A stretch of DNA of 60,465 bases from Clostridia bacterium (GCA_017387685.1 JAFOEU010000029.1:1-60465), one strand, 5' to 3'; numbered from the stretch's first letter, positions 18,756 to 29,666 are shown. Notes: a model not told the origin generated them from the sequence alone. Numbers and translations: made by a program.

Positions 18756-21170
18756 ATGAGAAACAATTTCAGAGATTTTGAAAAGAAATGGCAGAGCCGT
18801 TGGGATGAAGAAAAAGCATTCCACGCAGCCGACCCCGGCGAGTGTGGAAGCGAAAAGCCTAAGTTCTACGCGCTCGTAGAGTTCCCCTATCCGAGCGGAT
18901 CTGGTATGCACGTCGGACACATCAAGGCGTATTCGGGTCTTGAAGTAGTATCGCGTAAGAGACGTATGGACGGCTACAACGTCCTTTTCCCGATGGGATT
19001 CGACGCTTTCGGTCTTCCCACCGAGAATACCGCCGTTAAGACCGGTGTTCACCCCAGAATCGTTACCGATAACAATATTGCAAAGTTCACCAATCAGCTC
19101 CGCCGCGTAGGCTTTGCGCTTGATTGGGATCGCGTTGTTGATACCACCGATGAGGATTACTACCGCTGGACACAGTGGATCTTCCTCAAGATGTTCGAAA
19201 ACGGACTCGCATTCCGCGATACCGCGCTCGTAAACTATTGCCCCAACTGTAAGGTCGTTCTCTCGAACGAGGACTCTCAGGGCGGTAAGTGCGATATCTG
19301 TCATTCCGATATCATTCAGAAGTCGAAGGACGTTTGGTATCTCCGCATCACTGAGTACGCAGATAAGCTTCTTAACGGTCTTGACGGCGTTGACTACCTG
19401 CCCAATATCAAGCAGCAGCAGGTCAACTGGATCGGACGCTCCGAGGGCGCGTTCATCAATTTCTCGATCGCAGAGGTTGACGAAAAGCTCCGCGTTTATA
19501 CCACCCGTCCCGACACCATCTTCGGCGTTACCTTTATGGTAATCGCACCCGAGCATCCCCTTATCGACAAGTATGCCGATAAGATCAAGAATATGGATGC
19601 CGTTCTCGCATACCGCGAGGAGTGCGCAAAGAAGACCGAGTTCGAGCGTACACAGCTCGTTAAGGACAAGACCGGCGTTTGCCTCGACGGTATCTCCGGA
19701 ATCAATCCTATCACCGGCAAGAATATTCCTATTTATATAGCAGACTACGTAATGATGGGCTACGGAACGGGCGCAATTATGGCAGTTCCCGCACACGACA
19801 GCCGCGACTGGGAGTTCGCTCGCAAGTTCGGTATCGACATCATCGAAGTCATCAAGGGCGGTGACATCGAGAAGGAAGCGTACGCAGGCGACGGCGAAAT
19901 GATCAACTCCGACTTCCTCAACGGCATTTCCGTTAAGTCTGAGGCTATCAAGCGCGCGACCGAAGAGCTCAAAAAGCTCGGCGTCGGCGAGGGCGGCGTA
20001 CAGTATAAGATGAAGGACTGGGCGTTCAACCGTCAGAGATATTGGGGCGAGCCTATCCCGATCATCCACTGTCCTCATTGCGGAATGGTTCCCGTACCCT
20101 ACGAGGAGCTTCCTCTCCGCCTGCCTCCCATGGAGGAGTTCGCACCCGGTGTCGGCGGCGAATCGCCTCTCGCGAGAATCGATGAGTTCGTAAACTGCAC
20201 CTGTCCCAAGTGTGGCGCAGCTGCAAAGCGCGAGACTGATACCATGCCTCAGTGGGCAGGTTCTTCCTGGTACTACCTCCGCTACATCGATCCGCACAAC
20301 GCAGAGATCCTTGCTGATCCCGCAAAGCTTGATTATTGGCTCCCCGTTGACTGGTACAACGGTGGTATGGAGCACGTAACTCGCCACATGATCTATTCGA
20401 GATTCTGGCATCACTTCCTCTATGATATCGCTGCAGTTCCCACCGAAGAGCCTTACGCAAAGAGAACCGCACAGGGACTCATCCTCGGCGCAGACGGCGA
20501 AAAGATGAGTAAGTCTCGCGGCAACGGCGTTGACCCCAACGACGTTATCGACACCTACGGCGCAGACGTTCTCCGTACCTACGTCCTCTTTATGGGTGAC
20601 TACGGAGCAGCAGCTCCCTGGAACGAGAGCAGCGTTCGCGGATGCAAGAGATTCCTTGACAGAGTCGCAGACCTTTGCGACCTCGCAAAGGGTAACGGCG
20701 TAACTGCAGCACTTGAGGTTCCTTTCCATAAGACCATCAAGAAGGTTACCGAAGATATCGAGGCTATGAAGTTCAATACCGCAATCGCGGCTATGATGGA
20801 GCTTCTCAACAAGATCTATGATTGCGGCACTCTCACCCGCGACGAGCTCCTCACCTTCGCTACCATCCTTTGCCCCTTCGCTCCTCACCTCTGCGAGGAG
20901 ATCAACGAGATCCTCGGCGGCAAGAGCCTGCTTTCTCTCGCAAAGTGGCCTGCATACGACGAGGCAAAGACGGTTGATGCATCGGTCGAGGTAGCAGTTC
21001 AGATCAACGGTAAGGTTCGCGCAACCGTGGTTCTTCCTCTCAACTGCCCCAAGGACGAGGCTATCGCTCTTGCAAAGGCTGACGAGAGAATTGCTGCCGC
21101 TATCGAAGGCAAAACCATCGTAAAAGAGATCGCGGTTCCCAATAAGATCGTCAATATCGTTGTAAAATAA
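18756..21170 (+). CDS. leuS: leucine-tRNA ligase
   Basis: Class I aminoacyl-tRNA synthetase of 804 aa. The HIGH motif appears as PYPSGSGMHVGH (about 42-53) and the KMSKS motif as GEKMSKSRGN (about 582-591). A zinc-binding Cys cluster (CPNCKVVLS...CDICH) follows the HIGH domain. The editing domain (about 220-400) has TTRPDTIFG and the GTGAIMAVPAHDSRD hydrolytic site. A second Cys set (CPHCG, CPKCG) lies around 440-490. No T-box leader is seen; the gene follows rsfS by 21 bp. Confidence 0.98.
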   Translation: MRNNFRDFEKKWQSRWDEEKAFHAADPGECGSEKPKFYALVEFPYPSGSGMHVGHIKAYSGLEVVSRKRRMDGYNVLFPMGFDAFGLPTENTAVKTGVHPRIVTDNNIAKFTNQLRRVGFALDWDRVVDTTDEDYYRWTQWIFLKMFENGLAFRDTALVNYCPNCKVVLSNEDSQGGKCDICHSDIIQKSKDVWYLRITEYADKLLNGLDGVDYLPNIKQQQVNWIGRSEGAFINFSIAEVDEKLRVYTTRPDTIFGVTFMVIAPEHPLIDKYADKIKNMDAVLAYREECAKKTEFERTQLVKDKTGVCLDGISGINPITGKNIPIYIADYVMMGYGTGAIMAVPAHDSRDWEFARKFGIDIIEVIKGGDIEKEAYAGDGEMINSDFLNGISVKSEAIKRATEELKKLGVGEGGVQYKMKDWAFNRQRYWGEPIPIIHCPHCGMVPVPYEELPLRLPPMEEFAPGVGGESPLARIDEFVNCTCPKCGAAAKRETDTMPQWAGSSWYYLRYIDPHNAEILADPAKLDYWLPVDWYNGGMEHVTRHMIYSRFWHHFLYDIAAVPTEEPYAKRTAQGLILGADGEKMSKSRGNGVDPNDVIDTYGADVLRTYVLFMGDYGAAAPWNESSVRGCKRFLDRVADLCDLAKGNGVTAALEVPFHKTIKKVTEDIEAMKFNTAIAAMMELLNKIYDCGTLTRDELLTFATILCPFAPHLCEEINEILGGKSLLSLAKWPAYDEAKTVDASVEVAVQINGKVRATVVLPLNCPKDEAIALAKADERIAAAIEGKTIVKEIAVPNKIVNIVVK

Positions 21171-21183
21171 GATTATTTCGCTC

Positions 21184-21251
21184 AATTTGGGGCAAAAATA
21201 GAAAAAGAATGCAAGAAAATTGCAAAAAGCTATTGACATTTGCCCCAAATT
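21184..21251. repeat. 13-bp inverted repeat around the rpsU -35 region
   Basis: AATTTGGGGCAAA 21184-21196 and TTTGCCCCAAATT 21239-21251 are perfect inverted copies 42 bp apart. The second arm fills most of the -35/-10 spacer of the rpsU promoter. It may be the distant-arm terminator of leuS or an operator. Confidence 0.75.
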
Positions 21252-21261
21252 AGTGTATAAT
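21233..21261 (+). promoter_or_regulatory. promoter of rpsU
   Basis: TTGACA 21233-21238 and TATAAT 21256-21261 with a 17 bp spacer, a consensus promoter 43 bp upstream of the rpsU start. Confidence 0.9.
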
Positions 21262-21303
21262 AGTTCCGTTAATTTCTTTGTTAGCGAGGGGAGGGAAAAT
21301 AAA

Positions 21304-21480
21304 ATGGCAGAAGTTAAGCTCAGAGAAGGCGAATCTCTTGATAACGCTCTTCGTCGCTTCAAGAAGCAGTGTGCACGCTCCGGTGTACTCGCAGAGCTCC
21401 GTAAGAGAGAGCACTATGAAAAGCCCAGCGTAAAGCGCAAGAAGAAGTCTGAAGCAGCAAGAAAGAGAAAGTACAAATAA
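21304..21480 (+). CDS. rpsU: 30S ribosomal protein S21
   Basis: A 58-residue basic protein: [19 protein letters not shown], then the [19 protein letters not shown] tail typical of S21. ATG 21304 follows GGGGAGGGA. It has its own promoter and a strong terminator, so it forms a single-gene unit; in other genomes rpsU often leads the dnaG-rpoD operon, which here lies 20 kb away. Confidence 0.97.
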   Translation: MAEVKLREGESLDNALRRFKKQCARSGVLAELRKREHYEKPSVKRKKKSEAARKRKYK

Positions 21481-21500
21481 GCCTCTCTTTTCATGAAGAT

Positions 21501-21536
21501 ACAGGCAGACCGATACGTCGGTTTGCCTGTTTTTTC
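21501..21536 (+). terminator. terminator after rpsU
   Basis: ACAGGCAGACCGA 21501-21513 pairs with TCGGTTTGCCTGT 21518-21530 (one G-U) around loop TACG, followed by TTTTTTC. Confidence 0.92.
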
Positions 21537-21581
21537 TTGTACAATTTTTTAACTGAAATTGCGTTTTGTCTGTACAAAGTA

Positions 21582-21610
21582 TTGACATTTTGTTCGCGAT
21601 GTGGTATACT
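21582..21610 (+). promoter_or_regulatory. promoter of small membrane protein-HIT operon
   Basis: TTGACA 21582-21587 and TATACT 21605-21610, 17 bp apart, with TGTGG before the -10. Confidence 0.88.
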
Positions 21611-21642
21611 TAAGCTACCTGATTTTTTACGGAGGTATAATT

Positions 21643-21888
21643 ATGTCTGAACAGGTAAATTACACTGAGCAATTTGAAAATCTTCCTCTGGTGGTAAAGA
21701 TTCTTTTGTTGATCTTCCTCGGCGGTCTTGTAAGCGGCATTTACCGCATTCTTCGCTATCTTGAGACAAAGAACACAACCACACTTATTGTTGCTATCCT
21801 CTGCTTCGTTTGCATCGGCGGTATCATTGCTATTATCGACATCGTTACCGAGCTTACAAACGGCAGAGTAACCGTTCTTGCTGAATGA
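21643..21888 (+). CDS. small two-helix membrane protein, unknown function
   Basis: An 81-aa protein not recognised as a named family. It shows two hydrophobic segments, about residues 16-30 (VKILLLIFLGGLVSG) and 43-63 (TLIVAILCFVCIGGIIAII), separated by the basic turn RILRYLETKN. ATG 21643 follows GGAGGT. It overlaps the HIT-family gene by 4 bp, so the two share a transcript; nothing in the sequence says what it does. Confidence 0.8.
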   Translation: MSEQVNYTEQFENLPLVVKILLLIFLGGLVSGIYRILRYLETKNTTTLIVAILCFVCIGGIIAIIDIVTELTNGRVTVLAE

Positions 21889-22226
21889 TGGACTGCATTT
21901 TTTGTAAGATCATCAAGGGAGATATCCCTTCTTCGAAGGTCTATGAGAACGAATACGTCTATGCTTTCCGCGATATCAATCCCCAGGCACCCGTACATAT
22001 CCTTGTCGTGCCGAAGGAGCATATTTCGTCCGTTGACGAAATTACTGCGGAAAACAGCGCGATCGTCGCAAAGATCTTTGAAGCCATCCCCGAGATCGCT
22101 AAGAGCGAAAAGCTCTCCGGCGGATACCGCGTTATCTCTAACTGCGGCGCTGATGCTTGCCAGTCGGTAAAGCATTTGCATTTTCATATCCTCGGCGGAG
22201 CACAGCTCGGCGAACAGATGGGTTAA
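21885..22226 (+). CDS. HIT family nucleotide-binding hydrolase
   Basis: A 113-aa histidine-triad protein of the HINT/Hit branch: DCIFCKIIKGDIPSSKVYE, the VPKEHISS stretch, and the triad SVKHLHFHILGG (HxHxH) near the C-terminus. These enzymes hydrolyse adenosine phosphoramidates and similar nucleotide conjugates. The start may be ATG 21885 or 21888; neither has its own ribosome site, so translation is probably coupled to the preceding gene. Confidence 0.93.
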   Translation: MMDCIFCKIIKGDIPSSKVYENEYVYAFRDINPQAPVHILVVPKEHISSVDEITAENSAIVAKIFEAIPEIAKSEKLSGGYRVISNCGADACQSVKHLHFHILGGAQLGEQMG

Positions 22227-22230
22227 AACG

Positions 22231-22272
22231 ATAAAAATGATCGGACTTCGGTTCGATCATTTTTATTGTTTA
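22231..22272 (+). terminator. terminator after HIT gene, UUCG loop
   Basis: ATAAAAATGATCG 22231-22243 pairs with CGATCATTTTTAT 22254-22266; the stem continues by three pairs to a C(TTCG)G tetraloop at 22246-22251. A T-rich tract follows. Confidence 0.9.
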
Positions 22273-22294
22273 TTTTTTATTTATCATTTGGTAA

Positions 22295-22323
22295 TTGAAT
22301 GGCATAGGTTTAGGTGATATAAT
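22295..22323 (+). promoter_or_regulatory. promoter of transglutaminase-like gene
   Basis: TTGAAT 22295-22300 and TATAAT 22318-22323, spacer 17 bp. Confidence 0.65.
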
Positions 22324-22355
22324 ATAATAGAATAAATTTATGGATAGGCAAAGAT

Positions 22356-24146
22356 ATGGATTACAGAGAATACAGAAATAAATATAATAATGAAAGCGTC
22401 CAGCGGCATTCAAAAAAACGTGCAAGGAGCGGCAAACCGATAATTGCGGCTATAATACTTCTTGCACTCATTTTGGCAGTGATCGTTGTAATTTTGATAG
22501 CGGGAGCATCGTCTCGCCCCGAATTTCTTGCGAGAAGCGTGACGGTAGAGGCGGGCAGAAGTGCTATAAAAGCAAGTGACTTCCTTATGGACAAAAACCA
22601 CACGGCAGAATTTGCCGAGGGCGCGTATTATGACCTTTCCAAGGTTGGCGAGTACAAGCTTGAAATTATCGTTGACGGTGAGAGCTGCACGACAAAGCTG
22701 ATCGTTGTGGATACAGTAGCCCCCACCGCGTTTGCGCCTGACTTCTCTGTGCGAAAGGGAAGCAGTGTAAGTGCCGAGGATTGCGTTTCGAATATCAACG
22801 ATGCAACTGAGGTAACGGTAAAATTCAAGAAAAAGCCCGATACCGATAAGATCGGCAAGCATAACGTGACCGTTGTCCTCGAGGATGGCGGCGGAAATAA
22901 GACCGAATACAGCTTTATCCTTGAGGTGGTTCCCGCGACGGGATTGCTCTACACTCACTACGTCTCCGAGCTTGGCGAGCCCATGCCTTCGGCAGATGTG
23001 TTTACCGGCGTCTCGGGTAATGGCGAATACGTTACTGCAGTATCGAATATCAACACCTCTACGGCGGGTATGTATATGATTCAGGTTTCGATGGATGGCA
23101 CTATCTATGACGTTGTTCTCGAAATTGCGGACAGAACCGCCCCCACTGCGACAGTGACTCCGCAGTCGGCATACAATTCTATCCCAAAGCCTGATGATTT
23201 TATCAGCAATATTGTTGACAAGAGCCAAGTGACCGTCAAATATGAAACCGAACCTCAATCAGACGTGTCGGGAAGGGTAGATGTGACTCTGGTACTGACG
23301 GATTCATACGGAAATTCGACGAGATACGAAAGCTATTTTACCGTGCTCAACGATAATACAGCTCCCGTTATTACCAAGTGTCCTGAAGCGCTTGAGGTCG
23401 ATACCGGTGCAAATATTCTGTGGCGAGCATCTGTTGAGGCGACGGATGACAGCGGCGAAGTAGAGCTGTCGCTTGATACCTTATCGGCAAATCTCAGCGT
23501 TCCCGGCATTTACACCGTCGAGATCGTCGCGCGCGATGCCGCAGGAAATGAAAGCCGCCGTAAGGTTAAGCTCACCGTCAATGATGGAAGCATTACTGAC
23601 GAAATGCTCCGCGACGTGATCGCAGGTCTTGAAAAGAATCTCAATATCAAGAGCACCATGACTAACGAGGAGAAGGTCTACGCTGTTTTCAGATTTGTCT
23701 ACGACAGTATGAAATACAGTAATACCTCGAAGCATATCGACTGGAAGAGCGAGGCTTATCACGCCCTCAGCGGTGCTTTTACGGGCGATTGCTTCACTTA
23801 CTGCGCGGCTTCTTACGCGATCTTTGGATACCTCGGATTTGACGTTCGCATAGTTGAACGTGCGGAATCTGCGATGATAGAGGGCACGGGAACGCATTTC
23901 TGGGTGCTTATCAATATCGGTACAGAGAGTAATCCTCAATGGTATCATTTTGATGCCACCCCACAGCGTTCTCCTTACAATCTTCCCACCTACCTTATGA
24001 CCGACGCTCAGATTGAGGCTCACACAAGATGGCGTAACGATGAGATACTCGAAAATTATTACACATACGATAAAGAAAAATTCCCCGCGGTGTCAACATG
24101 GCAGCGCGTCAGCCTTGAGATACCCGCGCAATATTTCGGACAATGA
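22356..24146 (+). CDS. membrane-anchored transglutaminase-like protein with Ig-like repeats
   Basis: A 596-aa protein with a short basic cytoplasmic tail (KKRARSGKP), one membrane helix (about 29-49) and an extracellular part. Residues ~60-410 look like repeated Ig-like/cadherin-type modules; each ends with a D(R)TAPT/V-like phrase, e.g. VDTVAPTA, ADRTAPTA, NDNTAPVI. Residues ~430-560 resemble a transglutaminase-like cysteine-protease fold: Cys in GDCFTYCAAS (about 478), His in GTHFWVLI (about 514) and Asp in YHFDATP (about 533). This suggests cell-wall protein cross-linking or peptide hydrolysis; the substrate is unknown. A lipoprotein gene follows at once. Confidence 0.85.
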   Translation: MDYREYRNKYNNESVQRHSKKRARSGKPIIAAIILLALILAVIVVILIAGASSRPEFLARSVTVEAGRSAIKASDFLMDKNHTAEFAEGAYYDLSKVGEYKLEIIVDGESCTTKLIVVDTVAPTAFAPDFSVRKGSSVSAEDCVSNINDATEVTVKFKKKPDTDKIGKHNVTVVLEDGGGNKTEYSFILEVVPATGLLYTHYVSELGEPMPSADVFTGVSGNGEYVTAVSNINTSTAGMYMIQVSMDGTIYDVVLEIADRTAPTATVTPQSAYNSIPKPDDFISNIVDKSQVTVKYETEPQSDVSGRVDVTLVLTDSYGNSTRYESYFTVLNDNTAPVITKCPEALEVDTGANILWRASVEATDDSGEVELSLDTLSANLSVPGIYTVEIVARDAAGNESRRKVKLTVNDGSITDEMLRDVIAGLEKNLNIKSTMTNEEKVYAVFRFVYDSMKYSNTSKHIDWKSEAYHALSGAFTGDCFTYCAASYAIFGYLGFDVRIVERAESAMIEGTGTHFWVLINIGTESNPQWYHFDATPQRSPYNLPTYLMTDAQIEAHTRWRNDEILENYYTYDKEKFPAVSTWQRVSLEIPAQYFGQ

Positions 24147-24157
24147 AAGGATTAAAA

Positions 24158-24685
24158 ATGAAACTCAACAGAATAATTTCAATCTTCTTTATTATCGTAT
24201 TCGCAGTAAGCCTTGCGTCTTGCAATAACGGCGGTGCGGATATTACTCTCCCTCCCGAGGAATCAACATCTCCCGCGGCGCAGAATAATACCTTCGTTTT
24301 TGTTTACCGCGGAACTTCGGTAGCTCCTCACGCAAAGATGTCGGAGCTTGCAGCAGGACTCGGCGAGACTCTTTCCTATGAGGAAAGTCCCTCCTGTCTC
24401 TATCAGGGACTTGATAAGGATTACACCTACGCGGGCTTCAAGCTTCGCACCTATCCCGAAAACGGCGTTGACTACGTTCTTAATATCTGCTTCACCGATG
24501 ATTCGGTAGCGACCCCCGAGGGAATTATGCTTGGTTCTCTGCGCTCCGAGGTCGAAGCAGCTTACGGAACTTCCTTCACCGAGCAGAACGGCAATATGGT
24601 ATACACCAAGGATAAAACCGAGCTTCGCTTCCGTTTCAACGGCGACAGCGTTTCTGCGATCGAATATTGGGCAATTACAGAGTAA
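24158..24685 (+). CDS. lipoprotein of unknown function
   Basis: A 175-aa protein with a lipoprotein signal: a short basic start (MKLNR), a hydrophobic stretch and the lipobox LASC with Cys22. The mature part has no motif I recognise; it ends in alternating polar/aromatic text (LRFRFNGDSVSAIEYW) that looks like beta structure. ATG 24158 is chosen over ATG 24143 because AAAGGA 24147-24152 fits it. It lies 11 bp after the transglutaminase-like gene and is probably cotranscribed. Confidence 0.8.
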   Translation: MKLNRIISIFFIIVFAVSLASCNNGGADITLPPEESTSPAAQNNTFVFVYRGTSVAPHAKMSELAAGLGETLSYEESPSCLYQGLDKDYTYAGFKLRTYPENGVDYVLNICFTDDSVATPEGIMLGSLRSEVEAAYGTSFTEQNGNMVYTKDKTELRFRFNGDSVSAIEYWAITE

Positions 24686-24786
24686 AAAATACGCGGAATT
24701 TGCAGTTTAGCACTCTATTTGCCAAGGTTCAAAAATAATTCACAAAATATTAATATAAAAGAGTAAAAAAACGGCATCATTTGTGG

Positions 24787-24792
24787 TATATT
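24787..24792 (+). promoter_or_regulatory. probable -10 element of the heat-shock operon
   Basis: TATATT 24787-24792 is preceded by TTGTGG, the same extended -10 context as other promoters here. No convincing -35 hexamer is found at the expected place (24764-24769 reads TAAAAA). CIRCE begins 12 bp downstream. Confidence 0.5.
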
Positions 24793-24803
24793 ATTAGCGT
24801 GAG

Positions 24804-24830
24804 TTAGCACTCATAAATATTGAGTGCTAA
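24804..24830. promoter_or_regulatory. CIRCE operator (HrcA binding site)
   Basis: The perfect CIRCE inverted repeat TTAGCACTC 24804-24812, a 9 bp spacer, and GAGTGCTAA 24822-24830, located 49 bp before hrcA. It is the known HrcA repressor site, so the operon is HrcA-regulated. Confidence 0.98.
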
Positions 24831-24879
24831 AGCGTGTACCGCAAACGGTGCCGTTTCTTATTGCCGAAAGGAGAAGATC

Positions 24880-25986
24880 ATGTACGGAAGTGAACTCAGT
24901 AACAGAAAAAAGCAGATACTGAAGGCTATCGTTGAATCGCATATTGAGCTTGGCGAGCCCATCGGCTCGAAGTCGCTTATGCAGCTTCCCGGTATATCCT
25001 GCTCCTCGGCTACCATCAGAAATGAAATGGCGGAGCTCGAAGAGCTCGGTTATCTCGAACAGCCGCATACCTCAGCGGGCAGAGTACCCTCCCAGCTTGG
25101 GTACCGCTTCTACGTCGATCAGCTCCTCGAGCATTACGCGATGACGAAGAACGAGATCGCGCAGATCGACCGAATCCTCAAGAGCAAGACAGCGGAGCTC
25201 GATCAGATCCTTCTGACAGCCTCAAAACTCGCCTCTGCGATGACCAACTACACGGGACTCGCGGTTAAGCCCGGAAGATCCTCCGCGGTCGTAACGCGCT
25301 TTGAAACGGCTTATATCGACGAACACAATTTCGTCCTTATTATGATAAACACTACCGGCAACGTTATTTCAAAGCATATCAGAATGACGGTGCCGAAATC
25401 GCAGGAAACTGTTTTAAAGCTTTCTGCAGCTCTCAATGCAAACGTGGTCGGACTTCCCGCCGATGCTCTCAATATGTCCGTCATACTTCGTCTCGAGGAG
25501 GAGATGGGCGCAGATGCCGAAATTGTCAGCCCTATCATCAAAACAGTCTACACGGCGCTTACCGAAAACGACGGCGGTGACCTGCAGCTTACCGGTATCG
25601 GAAATCTTCTTCATTACCGCGACTATGAAAATCCCGAGCAGCTCGGCGACCTCCTCGGAACTCTCGAGCAGAAGGATGAGATTCTCAAGCTCGTTTCGGA
25701 TTCTCCGAGCGAGGATATCTCTGTGCTCATCGGCTCGGAATCCTCGGTAAAGGTAATGAACAACTCTGCAATCGTCTTTAAGCCGATCGTCAGGGAGGGC
25801 AAAACACTCGGCGTTATCGGAGTCCTTGGACCTCTCCGAATGGACTACGCTAAGGTGCTTGAAACGATCGAGCAGCTTTGCGGCTCTATAACGGGAATTA
25901 TGGACGAACACTCCGCCCTTGCACCTCCCGGAAAGAACAATGATAAAATTAAACCAGATATAAAGGATGAAAACGATGACAACTGA
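24880..25986 (+). CDS. hrcA: heat-inducible transcription repressor HrcA
   Basis: HrcA binds CIRCE and represses chaperone operons until chaperones are titrated by misfolded protein. The 368-aa protein has the N-terminal winged helix (LSNRKKQILKAIVESHIELGEPIGSK, SSATIRNEMAELEELGYLEQPHTSAGRVPS) and a GAF-like middle and C-terminal region ending GVLGPLRMDYAKVLETIE. ATG 24880 follows AAAGGAGAAG. First gene of hrcA-grpE-dnaK-dnaJ-prmA. Confidence 0.98.
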   Translation: MYGSELSNRKKQILKAIVESHIELGEPIGSKSLMQLPGISCSSATIRNEMAELEELGYLEQPHTSAGRVPSQLGYRFYVDQLLEHYAMTKNEIAQIDRILKSKTAELDQILLTASKLASAMTNYTGLAVKPGRSSAVVTRFETAYIDEHNFVLIMINTTGNVISKHIRMTVPKSQETVLKLSAALNANVVGLPADALNMSVILRLEEEMGADAEIVSPIIKTVYTALTENDGGDLQLTGIGNLLHYRDYENPEQLGDLLGTLEQKDEILKLVSDSPSEDISVLIGSESSVKVMNNSAIVFKPIVREGKTLGVIGVLGPLRMDYAKVLETIEQLCGSITGIMDEHSALAPPGKNNDKIKPDIKDENDDN

Positions 25987-26563
25987 TGAAAAGAACGTTT
26001 CCACTCCCGAAGCGGAAGAGGTAAAGGCTCCCGAAACTGAGGAGATCGTCACCGAAGCTCCCGCTGAGGAAGAGGTCAAGGAAGAGAATAAGAAGGAAAA
26101 GAAAAATAAAAAAGTCCGCGAGCTTGAGGCAAAGATCGAAAAGCTCGAGGCTGAAGGAGCAGAGAAGGACGATAAATACCTCCGCCTCTGCGCAGAATAC
26201 GATAATTTCCGCCGCCGTTCACAGAAGGAACGCGAGGGCGTTTACTCTGATGCTTACGCGGATGCGATCAACGCGCTTCTGCCCGTTCTCGATAACCTCG
26301 GCAGAGCGGTAGGCTGTGAAGATCCCAAGGCGCTTGCCGACGGTCTGGCACTCATTCTCAAGAGCTTTGACGAAGGTCTTGCGAAGCTCGGTGTCGAGGA
26401 GATCAAGGCACTCGGCGAGACCTTTGATCCCGAGCGTCACTACGCTGTTCTTCACGTCGAGGATGAGAATTACGGCGAAAACGAAGTCGTTGAGGTGCTC
26501 CAGAAGGGCTACACCAGAGGCGACAAAGTTATCAGATACGCGGTCGTTAAGGTCGCAAACTAA
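25976..26563 (+). CDS. grpE: nucleotide exchange factor GrpE
   Basis: GrpE releases ADP from DnaK. The 195-aa protein begins with an acidic low-complexity tail (to ~40). A long helix with a coiled-coil dimer (KVRELEAKIEKLEAEGAEKDDKYLRLCAEYDNFRRRS) follows, then the beta-domain ending EVVEVLQKGYTRGDKVIRYAVVKV. ATG 25976 fits the AAAGGA at 25962-25967 better than ATG 25967 does. It overlaps hrcA by 11 bp. Confidence 0.96.
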   Translation: MTTDEKNVSTPEAEEVKAPETEEIVTEAPAEEEVKEENKKEKKNKKVRELEAKIEKLEAEGAEKDDKYLRLCAEYDNFRRRSQKEREGVYSDAYADAINALLPVLDNLGRAVGCEDPKALADGLALILKSFDEGLAKLGVEEIKALGETFDPERHYAVLHVEDENYGENEVVEVLQKGYTRGDKVIRYAVVKVAN

Positions 26564-26569
26564 TTTTGA

Positions 26570-28438
<1,869 letters not shown>

Positions 28439-28445
28439 TAAATAA

Positions 28446-28493
28446 AATACGGTGGGAAGGCCGATTCGTTCGACCTTCCCACAAAGCCGTATT
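28446..28493 (+). other. intercistronic hairpin between dnaK and dnaJ
   Basis: GTGGGAAGG 28452-28460 pairs with CCTTCCCAC 28474-28482, with an outer AATAC/GTATT pairing and a short CGA/TCG inner part. There is no U-tract, so it is more likely a stabilising or processing hairpin, or a weak attenuator, than a full terminator. Confidence 0.7.
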
Positions 28494-28517
28494 AAAATAC
28501 ATTAAAAAGGCAGACTT

Positions 28518-29663
28518 ATGGCTAAAAGAGATTATTACGAGGTGCTCGGCGTAGACCGCGGTGCCGATGAAGATACTATAAAAAAAGCTTATAGAAAGCT
28601 TGCGAAGAAATACCATCCCGATATGAATCCCGGCGACAGCGAGGCGGAGGCAAAATTCAAGGAGGTCAACGAGGCTTACGCGATCCTCTCCGACTCCGAA
28701 AAGCGTTCGGCATACGATAATTACGGTCACGCCGCGTTTGAAAACGGCGGTGCGGGCGCGGGCGGATTCGATATGGGAGATATTGACCTCGGCGACATTT
28801 TCAGCAATATTTTCGGTGGCGGATTCGGAGGCTTTGGAGGCTTCGGAGGATCGTCGCAGAGACAGCGCAACGCGCCCCGCAGAGGCGATGATATCGGTTA
28901 CGCGATCAATGTTACCTTCGAGGAAGCCGCGTTCGGCGTAAAGAAGGAAATGGAGTTTACCCGCGTTGCAAAATGTACAGAATGTAACGGAAGCGGTTCA
29001 AAGGACGGCAAGGTAGAGACTTGCTCTGCTTGCGGCGGAAGCGGTCAGCGCAGAGTTTATCAGCGTTTCGGCGGTATGCAGATCCAGAATACCGTCACTT
29101 GCGACGCCTGCCGCGGTACGGGTAAGATCATAAAGGAGCCTTGCTCCAAGTGCAACGGCAACGGTATGACCCGTCAGAAAAAGAAGATCACCGTCACCGT
29201 TCCCGCAGGTATAGATAACGGCGGACGTATAGCGATCCGCGGTATGGGTAACGACGGCGCAAACGGCGGCCCCGCGGGCGATCTTATCGTTGAGATCAGA
29301 GTAAAGAACCATCAGCTCTTCGACCGCAGAGGCTACGATATCTACTGCGACGTTCCGATCACGGTTGCGGAGGCAACTCTCGGCGCGGAGATCGACGTTC
29401 CCACTCTTGAGGGTACGAAGAAGTTTACCATTCCCGAGGGCACGCAGACCGGCACGTCCTTCACGCTTCGCGGATGCGGTACTTGCCGTCTTGAAAACCC
29501 TGACCGCAGAGGTGACCTCATATTCACCGTCGTGGTAGAAACTCCCAAGGGACTTAATTCCAAGCAGCGCGAGCTGATGCGTCAGTTTGCCGAGGCTTGC
29601 GGTGAATCCAACTATTCCAAAAAGCAGAGATTTTTCAGAAGAAATAAGAAAAACGAGGACTAA
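28518..29663 (+). CDS. dnaJ: chaperone protein DnaJ (Hsp40)
   Basis: A type I J-protein of 381 aa that stimulates DnaK ATPase and delivers substrates. The J-domain (1-70) contains the HPD tripeptide in [11 protein letters not shown] Gly/Phe-rich region follows (about 75-115). Four zinc-binding CxxCxGxG-type repeats ([32 protein letters not shown]; about 154-218) come next, then two beta-barrel client domains. The dnaJ-prmA gap is 3 bp. Confidence 0.99.
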   Translation: MAKRDYYEVLGVDRGADEDTIKKAYRKLAKKYHPDMNPGDSEAEAKFKEVNEAYAILSDSEKRSAYDNYGHAAFENGGAGAGGFDMGDIDLGDIFSNIFGGGFGGFGGFGGSSQRQRNAPRRGDDIGYAINVTFEEAAFGVKKEMEFTRVAKCTECNGSGSKDGKVETCSACGGSGQRRVYQRFGGMQIQNTVTCDACRGTGKIIKEPCSKCNGNGMTRQKKKITVTVPAGIDNGGRIAIRGMGNDGANGGPAGDLIVEIRVKNHQLFDRRGYDIYCDVPITVAEATLGAEIDVPTLEGTKKFTIPEGTQTGTSFTLRGCGTCRLENPDRRGDLIFTVVVETPKGLNSKQRELMRQFAEACGESNYSKKQRFFRRNKKNED

Positions 29664-29666
29664 ATA

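Noticed and set aside
18264-21362. A 1032-codon open frame on the minus strand opposite leuS
   Set aside because: It lies wholly antisense to the leuS, rsfS and rpsU region, has no ribosome site or family motif, and reflects the codon bias of the plus-strand genes.
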